64,000 bases of DNA from the NCBI GenBank assembly GCA_015999745.1, contig JAECQP010000008.1, positions 1 to 64,000 on the forward strand. Direction: 5' to 3'. The stretch's first letter is position 1; each line of letters starts with the position of its first letter. The position numbers and the translations under genes were made by a program. Shown piece after piece: positions 27,174 to 37,006 of this stretch. The notes under the pieces are model-generated. The model ran no database searches and was not told where the DNA came from. It worked only from the letters and a program-made list of their open reading frames with translations. This DNA is from Sphingobacteriia bacterium. Its GTDB lineage: Bacteria > Bacteroidota > Bacteroidia > Chitinophagales > Chitinophagaceae.

Positions 27174-27265
27174 ATTTACCGGATTTACGGGTTGGATTGT
27201 GATTTGTTCGATGAATAAAGTTAGGTCATTGTATACTTACTTATAAACGATCAATATACCCTGTT

Positions 27266-29866
27266 ATGAATTTAAACAATTATACTATTAAGGCTCAGGA
27301 AGTGATTCAATCTGCCCAGCAGATTGCTTACAGCAACAACAACCCTTCCATTGAAACGGAACACTTGTTGAAAGCCTTGCTTTCCGACAAGGATTCAGCC
27401 ATTGTTTTCTTATTAAAGAAGAATAATGTGAACCCTGTTTTTGTGGAAACCAAGCTGGACGAACTCCTGAATAAACTACCTAAGATACAGGCCGGCGAGC
27501 CGGCGCAGTCCGCGGGTAGAGAATTCAGCAATGCATTGCTGAAAGCCAATTCGATTATTAAAACATTCAAGGACGAATTTATTACCCCCGAACACCTGTT
27601 GATCGGGCTGGTGCAGTTGTCCGATTCCACCGCACAATTGCTGAAGGCGGCAGGCCTTACAGAAAAAGGACTGGTTGCCGCGATCCGGGAATTGCGTAAG
27701 GGCGATACCATACAGTCGCAGGCGCAGGAAACACAATTAAATGTGCTGAATAAATACGCTAAGAATCTGAACCAGATGGCCCGTGACGGTAAACTGGACC
27801 CGGTGATCGGCCGTGACGAAGAAATCAGAAGAACCCTGCATATCTTAACCAGGCGTTCGAAAAACAACCCGATCCTGGTTGGTGAACCCGGTGTGGGTAA
27901 AACGGCCATTGTTGAAGGGCTGGCCATGCGTATTGTAAATGGTGATGTTCCGGAGAACCTGAAATCAAAAGTGATCTTTGCGCTGGATATGGGACAACTG
28001 ATTGCAGGTGCCAAATACAAGGGCGAATTTGAAGAGCGCCTGAAAGGAGTAGTGAAAGAAGTTGCTGAGAGCGACGGCGAGATCATCCTGTTCATTGATG
28101 AGATTCATACTTTGATCGGCGCCGGTGGTGGAGAAGGAGCCATGGATGCAGCGAATATTTTAAAACCTGCTCTGGCAAGAGGAGAACTCCGTGCAATTGG
28201 CGCTACTACCCTGGGCGAATACCAGAAATATTTTGAAAAGGATAAGGCACTGGAGCGCCGTTTCCAGAAAGTAATCATCGATGAACCTTCGGTAGAGGAT
28301 GCCATTTCTATTCTACGTGGTTTGAAAGACCGTTATGAAACGCACCATCATGTACGGATAAAAGATGAAGCGATCATTGCGGCGGTGGAATTATCCAACC
28401 GCTACATCACCGATCGTTTTCTTCCGGATAAAGCCATTGACCTGATTGATGAAAGTGCAGCTAAACTTCGCCTGGAAATGAACTCAATGCCCGAAGAGCT
28501 GGATCGTTTGGAGCGGCAGATCCGTCAGCTTGAAATTGAGCGGGAAGCCATCAAGCGTGAAAGCGATGAAGACAAGCTGAAAGAACTGAATATCGAAATC
28601 AGCAACCTGGCAGTAGAGCGCGATACGTTGAAAGCAAAATGGAAACAGGAGAAAGACCTGGTAGAGAAAGTACAAACAGCCAAAGCTGAAATTGAGCACC
28701 TGAAATTACAGGCAGAGCAGGCCGAAAGAAATGGCGAGTATGGTAAAGTAGCTGAGATCCGTTACGGTAAGGTAAAAGAACAGGAAACCATCATTGCTGA
28801 TGTGACTGCCCAGTTATTGAGCAGCACGGATAAACGGTTGCTGAAAGAAGAAGTAGACGGAGAAGATATTGCAGAGAATGTAGCCAAAGCTACCGGGATT
28901 CCTGTTGCTAAAATGTTGCAGAGTGAGCGTGAAAAATTATTGAACCTGGAAGATGAACTGCACGAAAGAGTGGTAGGGCAGGAAGAAGCCATCACCGCCG
29001 TTGCCGATGCCATCCGCAGAAGCCGCGCAGGATTACAGGATCCAAAGAAACCAATTGGCTCATTCATCTTCCTGGGTACGACCGGTGTGGGTAAAACCGA
29101 GCTGGCCAAGGCCCTTGCAGAATATTTATTTGATGATGAGTCGATGATGACCAGGATCGACATGAGCGAATACCAGGAAAAACATACCGTGTCCCGTTTA
29201 GTGGGCGCGCCTCCGGGATATGTCGGTTATGATGAAGGAGGTCAACTCACAGAGGCTGTTCGCCGGAAGCCTTACAGTGTGGTATTGCTCGATGAAATTG
29301 AAAAAGCCCACCCGGATGTATGGAATGTATTATTGCAGGTGTTGGACGATGGCCGCTTAACCGATAACAAGGGCAGGGTGGTTAACTTTAAAAATACCAT
29401 CATCATTATGACCAGCAACCTGGGAAGTCATTTGATTCAGGATGCCTTTGAAGGCGTGGATGAATCCGGTTTGGAAGATGCTGCGGAAAAAGCCAGGGTG
29501 GATGTAATGAACCTCCTTCGCCAAACCATCCGGCCGGAATTTCTGAACAGGGTAGATGAAATCATTATGTTCAGTCCTCTAAACAAAACACAATTAAGAG
29601 GTATTGTACAGATACAGTTGAACGGATTACAAAAACTGGTGGCTGAGAATGGCATTCATATCAACTTCAGCGACTACCTGGTTGATTTTCTGATTGAACA
29701 GGGATATGATCCGCAATTGGGTGCAAGACCATTGAAAAGACTGATTCAAAAACAACTGGTGAATACATTAAGTAAAAAAATACTTTCCGGAGAAGTTGAC
29801 AGAAATAAGTCTGTTCTGATTGATGTTTTTGATGGGGTGATTGTTTTCAGGAATGAGGAAGCGTAA
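27266..29866 (+). CDS. clpB: ATP-dependent disaggregase ClpB
   Basis: This 866-residue Hsp100 hexamer pulls polypeptides out of aggregates with DnaK. The Clp N-terminal repeat domain (1-150) is followed by AAA1 with Walker A GEPGVGKT at 206-213. The middle coiled-coil domain that separates ClpB from ClpA/ClpC lies at about 400-520. AAA2 has GTTGVGKT near 610, then the C-terminal D2-small domain. There is no CIRCE or other clear heat-shock operator upstream. The long leftward open frames inside it are shadows. Confidence 0.97.
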   Translation: MNLNNYTIKAQEVIQSAQQIAYSNNNPSIETEHLLKALLSDKDSAIVFLLKKNNVNPVFVETKLDELLNKLPKIQAGEPAQSAGREFSNALLKANSIIKTFKDEFITPEHLLIGLVQLSDSTAQLLKAAGLTEKGLVAAIRELRKGDTIQSQAQETQLNVLNKYAKNLNQMARDGKLDPVIGRDEEIRRTLHILTRRSKNNPILVGEPGVGKTAIVEGLAMRIVNGDVPENLKSKVIFALDMGQLIAGAKYKGEFEERLKGVVKEVAESDGEIILFIDEIHTLIGAGGGEGAMDAANILKPALARGELRAIGATTLGEYQKYFEKDKALERRFQKVIIDEPSVEDAISILRGLKDRYETHHHVRIKDEAIIAAVELSNRYITDRFLPDKAIDLIDESAAKLRLEMNSMPEELDRLERQIRQLEIEREAIKRESDEDKLKELNIEISNLAVERDTLKAKWKQEKDLVEKVQTAKAEIEHLKLQAEQAERNGEYGKVAEIRYGKVKEQETIIADVTAQLLSSTDKRLLKEEVDGEDIAENVAKATGIPVAKMLQSEREKLLNLEDELHERVVGQEEAITAVADAIRRSRAGLQDPKKPIGSFIFLGTTGVGKTELAKALAEYLFDDESMMTRIDMSEYQEKHTVSRLVGAPPGYVGYDEGGQLTEAVRRKPYSVVLLDEIEKAHPDVWNVLLQVLDDGRLTDNKGRVVNFKNTIIIMTSNLGSHLIQDAFEGVDESGLEDAAEKARVDVMNLLRQTIRPEFLNRVDEIIMFSPLNKTQLRGIVQIQLNGLQKLVAENGIHINFSDYLVDFLIEQGYDPQLGARPLKRLIQKQLVNTLSKKILSGEVDRNKSVLIDVFDGVIVFRNEEA

Positions 29867-30059
29867 TTTTTTTGTTAAAAAATGCTTAATAGGCAACGCG
29901 TGGCATGGGGCTTGCATCTTCTATTCAAATGCACCATTAAAAGGTGCTGATTCCCAAAACTATAGCATGGCAGGTATTGCCCCGGAAGGGGACTGCTAAT
30001 CCTATGCTGTACTTTAAATGAATTGAATGAACAGACTGCTACGCTAAAACCTCAAAACC
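29867..30059 (+). promoter_or_regulatory. Structured leader before the DUF4382 gene
   Basis: This 193-base gap can fold. GCACC (29931-29935) pairs with GGTGC (29943-29947). A longer hairpin pairs AGCAT (29964-29968) with ATGCT (30004-30008), then GCAG (29970-29973) with CTGC (29993-29996), and CCCC/GGGG around a GGAA tetraloop (29980-29991). I know no riboswitch class with this shape. No promoter box fitting TAnnTTTG was found in it. Confidence 0.4.
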
Positions 30060-30950
30060 ATGAAAAAAACAAACAACCTCTTATTGGTTACCGCCTTGCT
30101 GGCGTTTGTAACAATTCTTGTAAGTTCCTGTTCCAAAAACGGGTCAACTGAAAACCCCCTTGGGCAGCAAACTGTTTCATTATACCTGACCGATGCTCCG
30201 GTAGCGTATGACCAGGTGCTGATTGATATCAAGTCGGTAAAAATACTGGTGGATACCAGTAAGAACACCCGTGTGAACGATACCTGCGACTTTGATAGAA
30301 TGGGGGATGACGATCACAGAGGTCTTCCAAGACCCAATAAGGATTCTTCCCTCGTATGGCAGGATCTGAACATCAGTGCAGGGATATATGATATCCTGAA
30401 ACTCAGAAACGGGGTAGATACTTTATTGGCCAATAAAACGGTGATTAACGGTAAGGTCCGGTTGATTAAAATAGAATTCGGTACCAATAATTCTGTGGTG
30501 GTAGACAGTGTAAGTTATCCGTTAAACATCCCTGTTAATGCGGAAGGTTATGTGCTGATTAAACTGAAAGGACATGAGATGGAAGAATACCTTCCACGCA
30601 AGCACAGACTGTGGCTGGACTTCGACCTGGGTCGTTCCATTGTTAAAGAAAGAAATGGCGTATACTACCTGAAACCTTTCTTCAGATATTTTGTAGAGAA
30701 GAATTCTGCAAGTATTTCCGGTAAAATTATACCGTTCAATGCAAGCCCATTGATAACTGTGTACAATGAAAAAGATACTGCTTATGCAGTTCCTAATCCA
30801 GACGGCAGATTCAAAGTACGTGGCCTTGCAGATGGTACTTACAGCGTGGAAGTTAAAGGGCATAATGGCTATATCGGAAAAACAATTACCGGTGTAGTGG
30901 TTGCCAAGCCTAAAGAAACTGAGCTGGGTGCAATTACCCTGGTGAAATAG
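30060..30950 (+). CDS. DUF4382 domain lipoprotein
   Basis: This 296-residue protein has a lipobox (VSSCS near residue 25) and then the DUF4382 opening VSLYLTDAPVAYDQVLIDIKSV. That domain runs to about residue 195 and contains an acidic/His patch (DRMGDDDHRG). The last 80 residues (SGKIIPFNASPLITVYNE to the end) read as a carboxypeptidase-regulatory-like beta-sandwich. It should be surface or periplasmic. The function of DUF4382 is unknown. The gene is alone, between a structured leader and a strong terminator. Confidence 0.82.
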   Translation: MKKTNNLLLVTALLAFVTILVSSCSKNGSTENPLGQQTVSLYLTDAPVAYDQVLIDIKSVKILVDTSKNTRVNDTCDFDRMGDDDHRGLPRPNKDSSLVWQDLNISAGIYDILKLRNGVDTLLANKTVINGKVRLIKIEFGTNNSVVVDSVSYPLNIPVNAEGYVLIKLKGHEMEEYLPRKHRLWLDFDLGRSIVKERNGVYYLKPFFRYFVEKNSASISGKIIPFNASPLITVYNEKDTAYAVPNPDGRFKVRGLADGTYSVEVKGHNGYIGKTITGVVVAKPKETELGAITLVK

Positions 30951-30972
30951 GTTTTTTTATAGTTGATTTGCA

Positions 30973-30998
30973 GGGGCGGTTTTTACCGCCCCTTTTTT
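30973..30998 (+). terminator. Intrinsic terminator after the DUF4382 gene
   Basis: GGGGCGGT, loop TTTT, ACCGCCCC, then TTTTTT: an 8-bp perfect G+C-rich stem with a U tract. Confidence 0.93.
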
Positions 30999-31010
30999 GT
31001 ATTTTCCTGC

Positions 31011-31331
31011 ATGCAAAACAATCAATTCCTATTGTACCGCGCCAACGGATACACCGGCAGACTGATTGCAAAGATGGCTGCAGCTTATAACCTTACTCCG
31101 GTTCTGGCCGGAAGAAATGAAGCTGCCCTGAAACAAATAGCTGCAACGGAACTAAAAACAACTGCACGTCTTTCAGGGCCGGATGGGTATACTTTAACCG
31201 CAAACAGCAGCCTGATCATTACCGCTAAAATAATTTCAGGAAACTTTAAGATAGGCTATCAGACGCCAGCAGCCTGCTATGGAGCAGACCTGGTGCTCGA
31301 AATACCCGGCGTTTATCGTGAATCACTGTAA
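31011..31331 (+). pseudogene. Internally deleted saccharopine dehydrogenase-like (trans-acting enoyl reductase) remnant
   Basis: The 106-residue frame joins the two ends of a much larger protein family. Residues 6-45 (LLYRANGYTGRLIAKMAA to VLAGRNEAALKQIA) match the N-terminal Rossmann segment, and residues 59-103 (GPDGYTLTANSSLIITAKI to ADLVLEIPGV) match the C-terminal end. Roughly 230 residues between are missing. The nucleotide-binding GATG is changed to RANG. Family members are about 340-400 residues. The remnant still has an ATG and no internal stop, so a short peptide could be made, but an active enzyme is very unlikely. Confidence 0.75.
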
Positions 31332-31381
31332 GATTTTGTTTGAAAAAAAGAATCTTTGCGCTTCGCAAATACGTTTACCAC

Positions 31382-32599
31382 ATGGCCTCAGGGAAAAAAG
31401 CAGCAATCGGATTCATCTTTATTACCATACTGATCGACGTGATCGGGTTTGGGCTGATCATTCCTGTGATGCCCAACCTGATTGAGGAATTGCTGGGTAA
31501 TAGCAGCGTGAGCCTCGCCTCCATGTATGGAGGATGGCTGGGATTTGCCTATGCCATCATGCAGTTTTTGTTTGCGCCCATATTGGGCAACCTGAGCGAC
31601 AAATACGGACGCAGGCCGGTGCTGTTGTTTTCCCTGTTCGGATTTGGGCTGGATTACCTGTTCCTCTGTTTTGCGCCATCCATCTGGTGGCTGTTTGTTG
31701 GAAGATGTATTGCAGGTATTACCGGAGCCAGCTTTACAACGGCAACGGCCTATATAGCGGATATCAGTACTGCAGAAAACCGGGCGCAGAATTTCGGAAT
31801 GATCGGGGCCGCATTTGGGGTGGGCTTTATCATTGGTCCGATGCTGGGTGGCTTACTGGGTGAATTTGGTTCCAGGGTTCCCTTTTATGCTGCAGCCGGA
31901 TTAGCTTTAACCAACTGGTTATACGGGTACTTTGTATTACCTGAGTCGCTGGATAAAAAACTCAGGAGACCTTTTGAGTGGAGAAGGGCCAATCCTTTAG
32001 GCTCTTTGTTGCAATTGCGCCGGTATCCGGCGGTTTCGGGCCTGGTGGTATCTCTGGTACTAATCTACCTGGCATCACATGCCGTGCAAAGCAACTGGAG
32101 TTTTTTCAATATTGAAAAATTTAAATGGTCTCCTAAAATGATCGGGATTTCACTGGGCCTGGTAGGATTACTGGTAGGCATAGTGCAGGGCGGATTAATC
32201 CGGATCGTGAATCCAAAAATCGGGAATGAGAAAAGTGTGTACTATGGATTGGCGCTCTATTCTATCGGCCTCTTCCTGTTTGCATTTGCTACAGAATCCT
32301 GGATGATGTTTGTTTTCCTGGTTCCTTATTGCCTGGGGGGAATTGCAGGCCCTGCACTGCAATCTATTATATCCGGTAATGTGCCGGCCAATGAGCAGGG
32401 CGAATTGCAGGGGGCATTAACCAGCCTGATCAGCGCTACCTCTATTGCCGGGCCGCTGATGATGACCAGTCTTTTTGCCTATTTTACCGGGGCATCCGCT
32501 CCATTTTATTTTCCGGGCGCGCCGTTTTTCCTGGGAGCCCTGTTAATGATGCTGAGCGTGGCAGGCGCTTATTGGGCGCTGCATATTAAAAAGCAATAA
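31382..32599 (+). CDS. MFS efflux transporter of the TetA/TCR type
   Basis: This 405-residue 12-helix MFS protein has the drug-proton antiporter motif A in loop 2-3 ([14 protein letters not shown]) and motif C-like glycines in helix 5 ([16 protein letters not shown]). The start [21 protein letters not shown] is the usual TetA-family first helix. It probably exports a drug or metabolite. Many chromosomal Bacteroidota members do not give tetracycline resistance, and no TetR regulator is adjacent. The ATG at 31382 is preferred over an in-frame TTG at 31340. Confidence 0.85.
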   Translation: MASGKKAAIGFIFITILIDVIGFGLIIPVMPNLIEELLGNSSVSLASMYGGWLGFAYAIMQFLFAPILGNLSDKYGRRPVLLFSLFGFGLDYLFLCFAPSIWWLFVGRCIAGITGASFTTATAYIADISTAENRAQNFGMIGAAFGVGFIIGPMLGGLLGEFGSRVPFYAAAGLALTNWLYGYFVLPESLDKKLRRPFEWRRANPLGSLLQLRRYPAVSGLVVSLVLIYLASHAVQSNWSFFNIEKFKWSPKMIGISLGLVGLLVGIVQGGLIRIVNPKIGNEKSVYYGLALYSIGLFLFAFATESWMMFVFLVPYCLGGIAGPALQSIISGNVPANEQGELQGALTSLISATSIAGPLMMTSLFAYFTGASAPFYFPGAPFFLGALLMMLSVAGAYWALHIKKQ

Positions 32600-32606
32600 G
32601 CCGGGA

Positions 32607-33617
32607 TTATAAGGAGGAGAGGTGTTCCAGGATATCCTGAATCGATTTCTTTTCCGGGCGAAGTTTGAATATGCCCAGGCTGCCAATGTCGCTGATGTCT
32701 TTTTCGTTGTAGTAGAAGTCTTTGCCAATCTTGGAAATGGAAATGATCGTCATCTCCTGCTGTTGTGGAAGATAGCTTGCCCTGAACGCTCTTGTGTTGT
32801 AATCGGAGTACAGGGGCACTACCGTTTTACAACTTTCAAATACGGCAAAAACAACCGTATTCTTATTGGTAAAGTTCAGCGGCAGGATGGCTGTTAAATG
32901 ACTGCTGCCAGCGTTGTAGTAAGATTGCCTGGCCGCACTCACCCACTTCAGCTTTGTAGAAAGGATTTCATAACCCGCCTGATCCCCTCCGCCCTGACCG
33001 CTTCTGGTAAAGTTTTTTACAGAAGAGCCGTCTGCCGATTTCAGCCAGGTGAATTCCGGATCAACTCCCGCCGGAGCAAGGCCTCCTTCCTTTCCATTGA
33101 ATACAAGCATATAAGGTTTGGGATCATTGTCCGGATCGGTGTATTGAATCAGGTAAGAAACGCCCGGGCTGAGTTCCAGTTCCTGTCCGTCTTTGGATGC
33201 TTTGACAAAAAAAGCACCTGCCGATTCCAGTAAGGCATTATAATGAATGGTGGCCTGCATGGCTTTAATCATGTCACCCTTTGTAAGAAGCTTTGTCAGC
33301 TCAATATTTACATTCCCGGTTACAGCAGCTCCGCTGAGTGTAACAAAACTGCCGGGCTGGAAAATCAGGTCCACATTGCTATTGAAGTGGAGGGTTGCCC
33401 CTGATTCATTGTTAAAGGATTCTGTTAAAGGCTTTGGTGAAATGGAGTCGAATAGCGCATTGACCGCAGCATTGGCAGGCAGCGTCCTGGTCCAGATGGT
33501 ATCATTCAGCGCACTGGTGGTGTTCAGTGTAAAATTATTGGACATGTCCTTTTTGCAGGAAGTAAATCCTGTAAAAAGGACAAGCGCCAAAATAATATGT
33601 TTGCTGATTCTTTGCAT
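32607..33617 (-). CDS. Lipoprotein of unknown function (locus B)
   Basis: This 336-residue protein has lipobox FTSCKKD. The first 130 mature residues include SGATLHFNSNVDLIFQPGSFV and GNVNIELTKLLTKGDMI, a beta-rich pattern found in many Bacteroidota surface proteins and resembling a ZU5-like sandwich. A second beta-rich segment (LKWVSAARQSYYNAGSS) follows. No catalytic motif is seen. It is the last gene of sigma locus B, 38 bases after the barrel protein, so it is a candidate sensor or effector of that locus. Confidence 0.7.
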   Translation of the reverse strand: MQRISKHIILALVLFTGFTSCKKDMSNNFTLNTTSALNDTIWTRTLPANAAVNALFDSISPKPLTESFNNESGATLHFNSNVDLIFQPGSFVTLSGAAVTGNVNIELTKLLTKGDMIKAMQATIHYNALLESAGAFFVKASKDGQELELSPGVSYLIQYTDPDNDPKPYMLVFNGKEGGLAPAGVDPEFTWLKSADGSSVKNFTRSGQGGGDQAGYEILSTKLKWVSAARQSYYNAGSSHLTAILPLNFTNKNTVVFAVFESCKTVVPLYSDYNTRAFRASYLPQQQEMTIISISKIGKDFYYNEKDISDIGSLGIFKLRPEKKSIQDILEHLSSL

Positions 33618-33655
33618 GATATAGGGTAGATACTGCTTGCTGTGTCTTTGCTGCT

Positions 33656-35203
33656 TTAATGTTTATTCAGATTAAATCTTAATCCCAATGATAAGCCGCC
33701 CACTGAGAAACGCTGCTTGTACACCGATTGCGGGGTAGTTATATCAGACAGGTTGTATCTCAGGTATGGTTCTGCAAAAACAGAAGTGTTATAATTGATT
33801 CTTTTGCTAATACTGAACCCTGCATAAAGGCCAACGCCGATATTGGTCTTGTATCTCACACTGTTGTTCTTGTCGATCGGCTGGGGGGAAAGGGTGCTGT
33901 CCAGCATTACACCTTTGTAAGAGGAACTCAGATTCACCACAACACCGGCATTGATTCCGATCTTAAGATCATCATTGCCAAACTGGTATCCCATTAATAC
34001 AGGTACATCAATACTCTTGTACCTGTTGTGTACGGTATTGTATTTGTTTACCGCCTGTTGCAATACACTGGTATCACTGACAGTGACCACGGTGCCATTG
34101 GCCAGTGTGATATTTCTTACCGTAATCACCGTGATGGTTTTGATTTCATCGGCTGTTTTGTACGTAAAGTTTTCGTTGATCTGGGAATATTGTAACCCGG
34201 CCTTGATCAGGAAACGATCGTTGAGGGGTTTTACGATACGAAAACCTGCAGTAAAGCCTACCCTGGCGGATTCGCTGCTGTCTTTGCGGCTCATGAACTG
34301 CTGACTGGCAGTGTTGCTGCTGACTGTTTTAAAGGAAAGATCAGGAGAAGCAAATACTTCCAGGTCCCAGTCGGTGTTGCGAAGATTTTTATCCGAAGGG
34401 CAGATAATGATATTCTTAATGGAGCCCGTGTGATTGTTGTAAGAGATATCTCTTTCTCCCGAAGCAAAAAGCCCTTTTCGCCGGGAGGGGATAAATGCAG
34501 CATTGGAACGGCCGGAGGGAGCGTAATACCTATCTTCGTCATTGCTGTTCACTAAACTGGCGCCAGGGGCGTCGGTGGCCGGAGCTTGCAGCAGGAAGGT
34601 TTTGCTGATACGGCGTTTCCCGAATACAATGGCATTTCCGGAGCGCTCTTCCGTTCCGGATGGACGGGCATTTTCCCGGCTGAACTGTTCCGTTGTACCG
34701 GTACCCGCATCAATAGCATCGGTTATAACAGTACTTTCGGCAGCGCCGGCCGGTGCACCCTGGTTCAAATTATTTTCAGGATTTGTATTGTTCTGCCCGG
34801 GTTCTGCTGATTCTGAAGTGCCGGTTCCATGGTTGTTTTGCTGATTGGTTTGCGTTGCGTTTACTTCCGCATTGCGTTTGTGCCTGATCTGTTGAAAATA
34901 GATATAGGCCGATACCGTTCCCGCTATGAAGAGCATGAGGAGTGAAGCAGCCATCATGGAAGTTCTTCGCGGGAGAAAGAAAATCCTTCGTCTCTTTTCT
35001 TCCTCCGGGCGGATACGGTTCCAAAGCCCCGGAGAAACCGGCGCCGTGATATCCTGTAATTTCTCTTTGAAGAACTGATCAAACGGATCCTGCGGAGCGT
35101 TAATGGCAGGCACATGAATCTTCTCCCACAAACCGGCTGGTATGGCTGCAGAATAGTCTTTCAACTTTTCCCGGGTTATATGGTCAAATGCTTCATTGGT
35201 CAT
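33656..35203 (-). CDS. Putative dual membrane-spanning anti-sigma protein with C-terminal beta-barrel (locus B)
   Basis: This 515-residue protein begins with two copies of one cytoplasmic motif: Phe6 to Ile29 and Phe41 to Ile64, each F-x19-W-x2-I with KLxD in the middle and a Pro before GLW. A basic stretch and one transmembrane helix (82-103) follow. A long Asn/Thr/Gly/Glu-rich linker (104-275) could cross the periplasm. Residues 276-515 read as an outer-membrane beta-barrel, ending SLGLRFNL. Its ATG directly abuts the sigma factor stop. The layout matches Dma-type anti-sigma factors known from Bacteroides; the role here is inferred. Confidence 0.72.
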   Translation of the reverse strand: MTNEAFDHITREKLKDYSAAIPAGLWEKIHVPAINAPQDPFDQFFKEKLQDITAPVSPGLWNRIRPEEEKRRRIFFLPRRTSMMAASLLMLFIAGTVSAYIYFQQIRHKRNAEVNATQTNQQNNHGTGTSESAEPGQNNTNPENNLNQGAPAGAAESTVITDAIDAGTGTTEQFSRENARPSGTEERSGNAIVFGKRRISKTFLLQAPATDAPGASLVNSNDEDRYYAPSGRSNAAFIPSRRKGLFASGERDISYNNHTGSIKNIIICPSDKNLRNTDWDLEVFASPDLSFKTVSSNTASQQFMSRKDSSESARVGFTAGFRIVKPLNDRFLIKAGLQYSQINENFTYKTADEIKTITVITVRNITLANGTVVTVSDTSVLQQAVNKYNTVHNRYKSIDVPVLMGYQFGNDDLKIGINAGVVVNLSSSYKGVMLDSTLSPQPIDKNNSVRYKTNIGVGLYAGFSISKRINYNTSVFAEPYLRYNLSDITTPQSVYKQRFSVGGLSLGLRFNLNKH

Positions 35204-35740
35204 TTAAACGGCAATCTTTTGTAATTGCATGATCTGGTTCTGTAACATTTTCCTGGCTTTTACCAACTGGCTTCTGCTGGTGCCGGCCTGTATATTGAGC
35301 ATTGCTGCAATTTCTTCGTGGCTGTATCCCTCAATCACACTCAGGTTAAAGACCAGCCTGTAACCTTCCGGCAACTGACTGATCAACTTGAGCAGATCAT
35401 CCTCTCCCAGGTGCATGTAAGCGTGGGGATCAATTTGCGGATTATGCGGGCTATGGTCTTCAATTTCCTTGAAACTCATTTTCTTTCTTTCCAGGTGGCG
35501 GATGGCGGTATTGACCACAATGCGCCTGATCCAACCCTCAAAAGACCCTTCAAATTTAAACTGACCGATATATTGAAATACTTTAATAAATGCATCCTGG
35601 AGCATGTCTTCCGCCTCCATACCATCCTGGGCATAGCGCAAAGCTACCCCCATCATCTTTCCGGCGTATTGTTCAAACAACATACGCTGGCAGGATGGTT
35701 CCTGTCTTATACAGCCTTTAATCAGTTCGTGTTCTGTCAC
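35204..35740 (-). CDS. ECF-type RNA polymerase sigma factor (locus B)
   Basis: This 178-residue group IV sigma factor has region 2 (MLFEQYAGKMMGVALRYAQ, then AEDMLQDAFIKVFQYI and WIRRIVVNTAIRHLERKK) and region 4 (LPEGYRLVFNLSVIEGYSHEEIAAMLNIQAGTSRSQ). It is a paralogue of the sigma factor at 21451, with similar spacing and motifs. The stop codon is immediately followed by the ATG of the barrel protein, so the two are translated together. About 140 bases upstream are free of genes and should hold its promoter. Confidence 0.93.
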   Translation of the reverse strand: MTEHELIKGCIRQEPSCQRMLFEQYAGKMMGVALRYAQDGMEAEDMLQDAFIKVFQYIGQFKFEGSFEGWIRRIVVNTAIRHLERKKMSFKEIEDHSPHNPQIDPHAYMHLGEDDLLKLISQLPEGYRLVFNLSVIEGYSHEEIAAMLNIQAGTSRSQLVKARKMLQNQIMQLQKIAV

Positions 35741-35878
35741 GAAGGGCTCTTTTTAGTTGATCAATAAGAAGACGCAGCGGGATGCGGTTGTGTTGCCTGC
35801 ATACCAAAATCGCCCGCAAAATACCCAAAATAGCGGTCAGGCACAATGTATTAGGGTTAATATACCCTGAAAATTATC

Positions 35879-36988
35879 CTAAACAGACAAAAACTGGTCG
35901 TGGATATAGTCCACCACAGAAACCAGGCTGCCGGTTTCGCGGTAAACAGCCAGTTGCCGGTCGGCGCCGGTACCCGTTTCAAAAATACGGGCCACATTGT
36001 TGATCACATGACGGCTTCCGAGTTCATCTACAACATCGTCTACAAATTCCAGCAGTTCGTAAATCAGGGATTTGGTATCCACTTCAATTTCTTTTCCAAA
36101 GTCGATCAGTTTGCCGTCTATGCCATACCTGCTGGCCCTCCATTTGTTTTCATTGATAAGAGAGCGCTGGTAAAGCATAAAATTGAGGTTCTGGTGGCGA
36201 AGCGCATAGATCTTGGCGCAAATAGCCTGAAACAGGGCTGCAATGGTCATTGTTTCGTTGATGGTCATGGGTACATCGCAGATCCGGAATTCAACCGTAT
36301 TAAAGAAGGGGTGAACCCGAAGGTCCCACCAGATTTTCTTTGCATTGTCTATACAATTGGTTTTGATCAGCAGTTCCACATAGTTTTCATAGGCTTCGAA
36401 ATTCTCAAAGTAATCGGGAATACCAGTTCGCGGAAACTTGTCGAATACCTTGGTACGAAACGATTTGTAGCCGGTATCCCTCGATTCCCAGAAAGGGGAG
36501 TTGGTGCTGAGGGCATAAACGTGGGGCAGAAAATAGCGGGCGGTATTGGCAATATGTATGGCCATTTTCCGGTCTTCCATGCCTACATGTACGTGAAGAC
36601 CAAAAATCAGGTTGCTCCTGGCAGCTTCCTGCAATTCATTCACAATCTGGTTGTACCTTATATGGTCGGTGATCAACTGGGTTTCCCAGTGACTAAACGG
36701 GTGGGTGCCCGAAGCGCCTACCCACAGGCCAAGATCTCCGGCAATCTGCGCAATATTGCCCCGCAGGCTGGCCACATCTTTAAACACCTCATCAATATTT
36801 TTACAGATATCGGTTCCTACTTCCACCACCGCCTGGTGCATTTCCGCCTTTACCTTGTCCTTGAGTACCGCCTGACCCAACTGAACAATTCGTTGCTCAT
36901 GGCTTTTAAGTTCCCTTGTTTGCGGGTCGAGTACCATATATTCTTCTTCAACCCCCAGCGTAAAATGATGATAACTGATAGTAGACAT
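35879..36988 (-). CDS. Carboxylate-amine ligase of the GCS2 (YbdK) family
   Basis: This 369-residue cytoplasmic enzyme has the opening FTLGVEEEYMVLDPQTREL of the GCS2 family, GLHVHVGMEDR near residue 130 and WWDLRVHPFFNTVEFRICD near 230. E. coli YbdK makes gamma-glutamyl-cysteine weakly in vitro, but the natural substrate of this subfamily is not known. The ATG at 36988 is chosen; the frame extends to a TTG at 37003. It lies about 18 bases downstream of the ATP-grasp gene on the same strand, so the two ligases probably act in sequence. Confidence 0.85.
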   Translation of the reverse strand: MSTISYHHFTLGVEEEYMVLDPQTRELKSHEQRIVQLGQAVLKDKVKAEMHQAVVEVGTDICKNIDEVFKDVASLRGNIAQIAGDLGLWVGASGTHPFSHWETQLITDHIRYNQIVNELQEAARSNLIFGLHVHVGMEDRKMAIHIANTARYFLPHVYALSTNSPFWESRDTGYKSFRTKVFDKFPRTGIPDYFENFEAYENYVELLIKTNCIDNAKKIWWDLRVHPFFNTVEFRICDVPMTINETMTIAALFQAICAKIYALRHQNLNFMLYQRSLINENKWRASRYGIDGKLIDFGKEIEVDTKSLIYELLEFVDDVVDELGSRHVINNVARIFETGTGADRQLAVYRETGSLVSVVDYIHDQFLSV

Positions 36989-37006
36989 AAACCGATTGAT
37001 CAAATA

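Noticed and set aside
27174..27265. CIRCE or other heat-shock operator before clpB
   Set aside because: No TTAGCACTC-N9-GAGTGCTAA repeat or similar palindrome is present.
31382..32599. Tetracycline resistance determinant
   Set aside because: The TetA-like family call is good, but chromosomal members with no TetR neighbour often have other substrates, so resistance is not claimed.
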